A stretch of DNA of 64,000 nucleotides from Megalonaias nervosa. Taxonomy: Eukaryota > Mollusca > Bivalvia > Unionida > Unionidae. Location of the stretch: NCBI GenBank assembly GCA_016617855.1, contig JAECUM010094054.1:28800-92799 (forward strand). The letters run 5' to 3'. Under the pieces are notes generated by a model that was not told the origin of the DNA, did not search any database, and saw nothing but the letters and a program-made list of their open reading frames with translations. Shown piece after piece: positions 56,181 to 64,000 of this stretch (position 1 is its first letter; each line of letters starts with the position of its first letter). The translations under genes and the position numbers were made by a program.

Positions 56181-56918
56181 TTTTTCATTCTCTATCACAA
56201 AAACCACACAACTATTTATCCGTCTATTTATTATCCATTTCCATTTTCCTCAAGTTTTCATTATTTATCAATAATGAACCAATAAATCTAATTTCTTTTG
56301 TGCTCTTGATATAACTTTCTACCATAAATATTTGTTTGAATTAAAAGTTTAACTTTTCATAGATGGTCAAAATATGAACAAAACAATAAGGTTTTGAAGC
56401 ATTACATTGAAAGACATATGATAATTATTTTCTAGTTATCTTTTGTTCTGTATTGCTGTAGCATATATATGATATAGAATGTAAGTGATGTGTAACGAAA
56501 CTGATAATGTAGTCATTTCATGATTTATAATTCATTATACAAAGCGATATTTATCTTCTATTTGCAGTCTCAGGCACCTGAAAATAATCAGTATTCACTA
56601 CTCATATACGCTGCTAGAGTTTTAAAAATAGACCAAAGATGTTACTTAAGAATTTCAAGACCAGCTTTGTAAACTTGAAATATATATGTATTTTCAGTAC
56701 CTTAGTCCAAGTATATTCCCTATTTACATTGTTTGACATATATTATGATAATATGGTATGTAATACTTTTAGACACTATAGACTTAGTTTATTACTGATG
56801 GTTAAACAGTGATGACCTTTGCAAAGGGCATGACAGTTTATGTTATGATTATGTGATTTCTTTATTTGTGTGTTTGATTTATCATTATCATTCCATTTTG
56901 TGTGAAGAGATTTGAGTA

Positions 56919-56924
56919 AATAAA
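56919..56924 (+). terminator. Distal polyadenylation signal AATAAA
   Basis: Canonical AATAAA within gtaaataaaatac, followed by a T-rich element (ttttagtctctattttattt). A good candidate for the end of the longest transcript. Confidence 0.5.
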
Positions 56925-58455
56925 ATACTAATGAACTTTTAGTCTCTATTTTATTTCAAGACAATTCATTAAATATTTCATTAATTTTCTATCCAAGGAT
57001 TAGGTAGCCTATAGTGAAGAAGCAGTTCCTGTTAAAAATGCATTTTTTGACATCTAATTTAATGTCTCTCCTGCAAAAAGTGGGACAGTGAAGTCAGTGT
57101 TATTTCATCCCTCTGTCCATCATGTATTGACTTTTGGTTATTATTTTTGTTAAAGAGCTATATTATTAGATTTGTCAGCAGCTGCATTGTAGAGAACAAA
57201 CCTTACTAGCAATGAAAGGAAAAAGAGCTCAAAGGTCAAGGTTTCATATGCACATGTTTCAATTTTAGATGGTTGATTTGTAGTTTCCGTATAGACGTAG
57301 ATACATAGTAATCCTTTTGTCCAGCCATTAGGTTTTCTTTCCATCCTTCTTTTTATTTGGGACTCATTAGCACAACTGGTTTTGCAGTATTTTATGGGTC
57401 ACTGAACTTGGCATACGTTATGGTCATCATCAGAAACTAGTCATGTTGACAAATAATTGTAATTATGTTTGAAAGAGTTATCTCCCCTATTTAAATATTA
57501 GACGCATCTCCATCATCGGACTGGGATAGAATGAGGGAGTTGTGGGGGTATATTTAAATAAGGGATTTGCTCACCATTCCTATAGCTTACATTTGGAGTG
57601 CCTATATATGAAATGGATGAATTGTCATCTGACACTGCCAAAAAGCTTATTATAGGATATAAAATATCACCAGGAGTTTGGGGGTCAAAGATTCAAAGTC
57701 AAGGGTAGAGTATTTGTTATAAGATTTTCTTGTTTTAAAAAAGATTAAGTAAAGAAACTTATTCAATTATGGATGGAAATTTTTTGTGATTCACCAATGT
57801 AAACAGAGTATCCTTTGGGATGGCAATAAAAAGTTCAAAGTTCAAAAGTCACATGGTAAATTTTTTTGTTAAACCCACATTTGTGAAAAACAAGACATAG
57901 CAGCCAATTAAGATCATCATGAACAGCTTGTTCAGGTTTGTTCACACATTTTTGTTTATGTAAAGATCCCGAACCTCTTGATAGATTCTCATCGTACTTG
58001 ACATGAAACATGATGAAGACAAGATTTTATATGACGTGCTCACTTGCCAGTTTTACCGTGTGGACAAGGTTGCAGTCTTAGAAAATCAGCATTAATGTTT
58101 CGGTTGAATTTATTTCCAAACTCCCTTGATGGGTTTTCATCATACCCGTGATGAATCCTTATGAAGCTAAGGTAATTAAATTGTGCAACATGCTTGCTCA
58201 ACCATTTGATACTGGGGTCAAGGTTGCATGTTTTAGAGCGCTGCTTTGATTGTGGGTTCAAAATGTAGTCACCAGACTTTTATTCTTCTGTTTCTTTAAA
58301 TGTAATCATAATTGGCATATAATCGTAACAATAAGGATGAAGAATCCCAAGTAATGTGGTGTTCTAAAGGTTACAAGTCAAGGTCAAAGATTTGTTGGTC
58401 ATTATTTAGCTAAGGCAGCAGATCGCATAATATATGTATCTTAACTAGAGCAGTG

Positions 58456-58537
58456 ACACTGTATATTGTATTTACAAATCAGTGACAATACACTGTATTT
58501 ACAAATCAGTGACAATACACTGTATTTACAAATCAGA
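58456..58537. repeat. 27-bp repeat, 3 units
   Basis: Three copies of cactgtatttacaaatcagt plus gacaata. Confidence 0.9.
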
Positions 58538-59037
58538 ATTAAGTACATCACATTTAGTCAAAGCTGCTTTTTGTTAATAACTTATTTGGCAAAAGGTACA
58601 AATTAACTTGATAGCTTTTATCATGGACTTTTTACAAAATCGATTTAAAAAAAATACCAGTATTAATGTTTTTTGTTAATTTGTTCATCGATCCATACTT
58701 TTGAGTCCTGGGGGAAGCTCCACAACTTTAAGATATCTCACTGAAATTTGGTACACATTTTGTACCAATGATGTTGACATGCCTGTTGCAATTCTCAGTG
58801 CATCAGTTGAATATTTTTAACACTTTTGTCCATTTTTTCATCATTCATCCACCATTCACACTTTCATTTCTCGAGAAGCCTATCACTTCACCTTACACTT
58901 TGTAAATGCCAACTGCGTATATGTGAAATGTTACAAATCATTCCATCTCATAGTAAACATTTTGACACTGTGGGCATGTCAACAACTATATCTTTCTTAT
59001 CCTTCTGGTATGTAATATGATGGGGGTGGGAGATATA

Positions 59038-59185
59038 GAGGATCTCAAATGGTTAATGATTTAATATTGAATTTATGAAATGAGTTGAATAATGTCCAAT
59101 GTTTGCGAGCTTTGGCGAGCAAAAACTGGACATTATTTAACGAGTTTCATAAATTTATTATTAAATTATTACCCATTTGAGATTC
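59038..59185. repeat. Long imperfect inverted repeat (hairpin, about 70-bp arms)
   Basis: The left arm (gatctcaaatggttaatgat ... aataatgtccaatgtttgcg) pairs with the right arm (cgagcaaaaactggacatta ... acccatttgagattc), with some 80 percent matches and a very short loop near 59111. The form is that of a foldback or miniature inverted-repeat element, or of an RNA hairpin. Confidence 0.85.
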
Positions 59186-59917
59186 TTTTTATTACAAGTT
59201 TTATTTCAGTGGAATTTATTTAAATAGAAAGAAGAACGAATAATTTCATTCATTCTGGCAGACGTTGCACCTTTCATTTGTTGTGCGTAAAAAATAGTCC
59301 CAAACAAAGTTGAACTAGTATTAACGTTTAAAAGTAATTTTACTTTTCTTACAATCTACAAGCCAAAGAACAAGCATTCTTACAAATAAACAGAACATTT
59401 TACACAAACAAAATCATTTTTCAACAAAATGACCAATGCTCTTGATGTCAGATTGTTTGATGCAGTACCTGTTAGAATGCAGTAGATGGGGCCCATGATT
59501 ATGTAACCTAACATGTCACTTTCACACCTAAACATTACATTGTTGCAATATTCATTTGAAAAGAGGTTACCTGGATGCAGAAATTCCCATATTTACTGTA
59601 ATGTATTTGTGACCAGATATTTACAGTAGTTGACTTGGAACAGCAGACTACAGAAAATGTAAAGAAATTTCATTTTTAGTCAGAATTGCATCACGTATTT
59701 ACCATTTAAATATGCAGTGGTTGGATAAACTTATGTCAGTTTGGATACCAGTTTATGTCCACGTTCTTCTGTGAACAGAGGTGTGTTTATTTACTTCTGT
59801 AAGTTAACATTTAAACCACGCTTGTATATAGGGTGGATTCCATGCTTCAGATTTACCGCCCCACCTCCAACCCCAACTTACACATTTGCTATAAACTGAG
59901 CAATACCCTTTGTTTTA

Positions 59918-59992
59918 CTTGTTGTTCTTGTTCTTGTCTTGGGGGTTTAGCCATTTTTCTTGTTATGATATATTATACATGACATAACAAGC
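59918..59992 (-). mobile_element. Fragment of the tRNA-Leu-like SINE (3' end only)
   Basis: On the + strand, ttgttgttcttgttcttgtc then gggggtttagccatttttct and 'atattatacatgaca' lines up with the tail and body of the copies at 31676 and 36529. The tRNA head is missing. Confidence 0.5.
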
Positions 59993-60714
59993 CCCTGCAG
60001 TGGTAAATTGGTCATATTCAGACAGACGAGACCATTTTCCCCCCCAATTCCTTTTGTGAATCGAATAAAAAAAAATGGCAGCCAAAATGTTCATTGACAA
60101 AACAAAACATTCCAGAAGGTGGGGTTAAAAAGTTTTCCCACGATCGCAGCCAATCAGTAAAGAGAATACTGCACAATAATTTCATGGGCTTATTTGGACC
60201 AATCAGAATTACATAAAGTGATATGTTCACATGTTATAATCTCAAAAATATGAAACTGCACACACTATAGGCAAAGTGTAGAGACTATGTGATAAATAAC
60301 TTTTATTATATCCTGCTGTTTCTGTCTTCAATTTCTGGAACATAACTCCCAAACTGTTCAGCATATTTCACATAAACTTTGCAGACACATCAAATAAGTT
60401 TGAAAGAGGTGGCATTTTTATACTTAAAACTTTCTGCATTCAGTATTTTTATATTGTTATGGAAACAAAGTGTAGTATAGGCTGCATATAAATGGAAACT
60501 TACTTACTATTATAAGTAGTATAAAAACTTGCACTGGTCCATATGCTATTTTCATTATATGTCTGTGCATAAGTGAGACATAAAGGGATATAACTCTTCT
60601 TACTTTTTGCAGTGCTCCGTGATTATAGTCTTTTCACTGAATATAGAGCCCTTTCAAGGTTAACAAAATGCAATAGACTGTCAATTAGATTTTGTATCAG
60701 AATTAGCTTTGGGG

Positions 60715-60915
60715 AACAGCCCTCTGGTTCATAGTTTATCTTGGGGATACCCCATTTGTCTACAGTATATATGAGGATGCCCCATAGATCCAATGTGTAT
60801 GCAGGGGACATCCGATTGGTTCAATGAGTATCTGAGGGACACCACATTGGTCCATTTGGGGGACACCAAACTGGTCCATCTGGGGATACCACATTGGTCC
60901 ATTGTGTGTTCAGGT
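60715..60915. repeat. 27-30-bp minisatellite, about 6 units
   Basis: Units like ggggataccacattggtcca plus tttgtgt, with length variation. Confidence 0.8.
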
Positions 60916-63214
60916 GGGCACCCAATTAACCCAGAGAGTAATGGAAAATTAAAAAGTCTGGAAGTGTCATCTGTATAGTTGATAACATGCATACTATTTT
61001 TATATATTAAAAAAAAATTCCAAACATTTGATGCAGGCCTTAATTAGGCATTTTAGAACCAATTTTTTAAACCACTTTTGGAGTCATTTTTATACAAATC
61101 ATATATAAAATTGTTGACTGGTCAGAAGAACTTTTCAAAATGGAAAAAGAAATATAGCAAACAAAATAATGAGTTCAGCTAATTTAATAAATAATAAAAG
61201 CAGATCTCCTTTTCATTATAAATTGACATTTAAGGTTATATTTCAGTATATAAAACAGAAGCTTTGTTCCAATAATACAAGTGACAAGAATATGTATCAA
61301 ATACGATTACAAAGAATTTGCCAGTGAAGAAGATTTCCAGGAAGGACCCAGGCTTTCTTCTCACTACAGCAATATATTGCTATCATTCGGAATTTAAAAT
61401 ATTAAAATAATAAAAATTTTTCTAATGAATATTAATGATGGTAATGTTGAAAGCAATGGAAATTTTCTAATGAATATTTATGATGCTAAAGTTAACAAGC
61501 ACACATTTTTATATATTTTTGTTAAAAAAAGAAAATGTGGATTCCAGGAAATACTCAAATTTACAATGTGCGTCATTCTTTGGTGTAACAGGTTTGATTA
61601 AAATAATTGGAAACTTATAATATGTAAGAAATACTTATATGTGAGGAAAATAAATATGTAAATATTGAATGAATAAATATGGCTTCCTAACTTTTTATTA
61701 AAATTCATTAAAACAAACATGGGAAATTTGTGTTTTGAAAATTAAAACAAATTTCATATGATTTAAATTGGATGCTTAAGACTTTTCATTCTTTTTAAAT
61801 GTTAATAATCTGCATTAATATGCATGTAGTCTATTGATTACATTGTATGCTTTCAGTTTTAGGTTTTAACAAATCTTTGGGGACATGAATGAATGTGAAA
61901 TATATTAGATGCTTGAGAACACTGATATATTTCTTGGTTATCATGCAATAATATTGATTCAAATTATTCCTCAGACATTCCAATTTAAATCATGTTTTAA
62001 TTAGTAGGAACGATATAAATGTAAAAATAGAAAGAAAGTTAGAATGAAAATAAAATTGTCTACCAATCAAAGAAAGCATGGAGGTGATGATTAAACACAT
62101 CCTAGTTGAACCATGTACCATCGTAACTCGTGTATAAGTCTGTTATAATAATACGTTCAAATAAACTGCATAGACCCAGATCTACCAACCCAAAGAGTGA
62201 TGTTTTCAGTTGGATAACACTAGTACTCTCATATATACGGTATAGAGATGAAAAACTTATCATGTATCTTTAATATTTTGGCCCTTATCAAACATCACAT
62301 TGTGCCACTCATCATCAAGTAGTGAATGAAGTAGGCATTTTAGATTTCTTCAGAGTTGGAATATTTTGTTTGTTTTTTGTTTTTTTATCGAGGGCAGGGA
62401 AATTTTGATATTGTACTATGGAGTTAAGAGAAGGTGGCTGAATGAGCATATCAAATGTAACTACTTAAATATTGATCACCCATCATTGGCCGGAGTCAGA
62501 ATAATAGTAATAAAAATTGCAACAGTAAAGAAATAATAAAAACATACATTTAAATAGAAAAATAAAATATAAATATACATATAATTTACATTTATCCATA
62601 TATCCCAATCCCGAAGATGAAAAGTCCGGTACCTTTGAAGAACATGAAATACTGGTACTTTTGGTTAAACTGTCTTATTTGTAGCAGTCACAACTGTATC
62701 TCTTTGTTGCAAGGCGCATTGCAAATAATGCTAGACTGATTCAAACGCTAGTTGGTCAGATAGAATTGCAAGCAACACATAAAAGTAAGGATTTCTTGTT
62801 TCCAACGTCATTCAGTTTGTTTGGAAGACACGAATTGCTACCACAGGACACAGTTGTATTAGTCTCTTTTGAAAGCATTATATAGTCTATCTTACTGCAA
62901 TGCATTTCTTCCAATTTAAACCAAATAACTTCTTGAATGCATATTGAATATAATCAACACAGCTGTGAAATGAAGCAAACATAAAAAACTTAAATGAAGC
63001 AAACATGATAAAGAATGGAGAATGGAATAATACGTACTGAGACTTCCAGCTGGCCTCCAGTACAGAAGGGTCCACCATTGTTAATTATGTGTGAACCTGA
63101 ACACCTAATATATTTATCGTTTGTGTTAATTTGTGCAAATGTATCCACAGAAATGGGAAACATATTTTTGATTCTTTGTTAATTTTAATATATGCTAGAT
63201 CTTGATTTTTAAAA

Positions 63215-63220
63215 TTTATT
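63215..63220 (-). terminator. Possible polyadenylation signal of the phosphatase gene
   Basis: tttatt on the + strand reads AATAAA on the - strand, about 170 bases after the stop codon at 63389-63391. AT-rich surroundings make chance occurrence likely. Confidence 0.3.
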
Positions 63221-63340
63221 TTGATGAATCGTCAATGATAAATATGTTGACAGACATTCAAACTTCCCAAAGAGACACACAATTTCTTTTAGATTTAAGA
63301 TTATCATGCACAGTTGCAAATTTTATAGACGTTAGCATGG

Positions 63341-63400
63341 TTAGAAGTTGGTATGGTTAGAAGTTGTCATGGTTAGAAGTTGGCATGGTTAGAAGTTGGA
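63341..63400. repeat. 15-bp repeat, 4 units
   Basis: Units of catggttagaagttgg lie across the stop codon of the - strand exon; the last units overlap the codons for the terminal Ser-Asn-Phe. Confidence 0.9.
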
Positions 63401-63460
63401 ATATGTTTCGTATTGGTTTAGGTAGGCCAGCACAGCTTCGTGACAGAATCTAAACTGCTC
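63389..63460 (-). CDS. Last coding exon of a receptor-type protein tyrosine phosphatase (partial)
   Basis: On the - strand an acceptor ctgtttacag is followed by 23 codons, EQFRFCHEAVLAYLNQYETY plus SNF, and TAA. The pattern E/D-Q-Y/F-x-F-C-x-x-x-x-x-x-Y-L is the very C-terminus of receptor-type tyrosine phosphatases (the last helix of the second phosphatase domain and short tail). The preceding exon lies beyond the right edge of the window; the intron would contain the LINE end at 63640-64000. Only one short exon supports this call, so a chance match cannot be excluded. The gene would be convergent with the apolipophorin gene. Confidence 0.62.
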   Translation of the reverse strand, partial: EQFRFCHEAVLAYLNQYETYSNF

Positions 63461-63639
63461 CTGTAAACAGAAAAAGTTCAATAATTCACTTGTATGTTGA
63501 TTTATTATTAAGACATGTCTTTATCTGAATTAGTATTCTTTGAACACATCATTTAATGATATATGTAGGGTTGTACAAGGTACGCAATGAACATTACAAT
63601 GCATAGACATCTATCTGAGGCAGAGTAATATTCAGACTC

Positions 63640-64000
63640 ATTATTCCCACTATGAAGATGAAATCATATGGACAATGCTCTTTTGCATACCAGGACCCAG
63701 CAACGTGGAACGAATTGCCCACTGCACTTAGAAAAAAAAAGACACAGTGATCTCATTCAAGAGCGCTCTTAAAACTCACCTATTTCAACTGCAAGAACAG
63801 ACTTAAAGACCTAATAATGTATCCTTGCCTTAAATATTTACAGCATATTTTCTGTTCTACTTTCGTGGTGTTTGTTTTTAATTATGTAATCATATCATTA
63901 TATATGTTTTTTTTTTTGTTTTCAAATGTTGTAAAGCGCTTAGAGCTTCTAAAGATTAGGCGTTATACAAAGTCCTCATTATTATTATTATTATTATTAT
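63640..64000 (+). mobile_element. LINE 3' end (CR1/L2-like ORF2 C-terminus plus ATT tail)
   Basis: Frames read MKSYGQCSFAYQDPATWNEL plus PTALRK and, after a frameshift in a run of A at about 63730, VISFKSALKTHLFQLQEQT and a stop. This is the usual end of CR1/L2/Crack-type reverse transcriptase polyproteins (aFsyaaPxxWNxLPxxlR...FKsxLKtxLF). The 3' UTR ends 'gtaaagcgcttagagcttct', 'aggcgttatacaaagt' and (ATT)n, as in these families. It is broken and cut by the window edge. Confidence 0.82.

Larger units (their letters stand above)
56059..56940 (+). other. Apolipophorin 3' UTR (longest form)
   Basis: AT-rich non-coding sequence after the TGA, with AATAAA at 56175-56180, 56281-56286 and 56919-56924. 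The real length depends on which signal is used. Confidence 0.6.
56941..63214. other. Intergenic region, gene-poor
   Basis: 6.3 kb between two convergent genes. It holds a 27-bp repeat (58456-58535), a long palindrome (59038-59185), a SINE fragment (59918-59992), and a 27-30-bp repeat (60715-60915). Decayed blocks at 57650-58250 share 'ggtcaaaga..caaagtcaag' and 'caaggttgca' segments. No conserved reading frame seen on either strand. Confidence 0.55.

Noticed and set aside
60018..60230. 70-codon open frame on the - strand in the intergenic region
   Set aside because: No domain, splice context or compositional sign of coding; similar frames are expected by chance.

Overview
The window is a piece of an AT-rich metazoan nuclear genome. 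Multi-exon genes with GT-AG introns, introns full of private minisatellites, tRNA-derived SINEs, non-LTR retrotransposon remains and a pogo-like DNA transposon point to a lophotrochozoan, most likely a mollusc and perhaps a bivalve. The organism is an inference; no sequence search was possible.

Positions 773-56058 on the + strand carry the 3' part of one very large gene encoding an apolipophorin-type large lipid transfer protein (the apolipophorin II/I, apolipoprotein B, vitellogenin, MTP superfamily). I could assemble 29 exons whose splice phases agree without a break and which end in a stop codon. They encode about 3884 residues (3881 with the alternative exon 12 acceptor). The 5' end of the gene, by my estimate the first 430-480 codons, lies before the window. 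In order, the protein has: the end of the helical lipovitellin-like domain (exons 1-3), the lipid-cavity beta-sheets (exons 4-8), a linker region with an RKKR furin-type site (exon 10), a giant apoB-like beta-strand region built on a 55-57-residue repeat (exon 13, 5187 bp), an amphipathic helical region (exons 17-21), a VWD domain with a C8-like cysteine module (exons 22-24), a VWA-like domain with a degenerate metal site (exons 25-27), and a short cysteine cluster and tail (exons 27-29). The 3' UTR follows, with three AATAAA signals up to about 56925.

The introns hold the accessory content. There are at least nine SINE copies or fragments, three of them with clear target-site duplications. 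Intron 6 holds a 2.1-kb pogo/Tigger-like element with no transposase. Intron 12 holds a decayed LINE with an RNase H domain, part of which has itself become a tandem array. Nearly every long intron has its own minisatellite. The most striking is in intron 11, where the 3' splice acceptor of exon 12 and the first bases of the exon are repeated about 15 times in tandem.

Downstream (56940-63388) is gene-poor DNA with decayed repeats and one long imperfect palindrome. Near the right edge on the - strand is a 24-codon exon that looks like the extreme C-terminus of a receptor-type protein tyrosine phosphatase, so that gene is convergent with the apolipophorin gene. The window ends in the 3' end of a second LINE with an (ATT)n tail. 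I found no clearly new multi-gene system; the most unusual items are the amplified splice acceptor and the VWD-C8-VWA tail of the lipoprotein.
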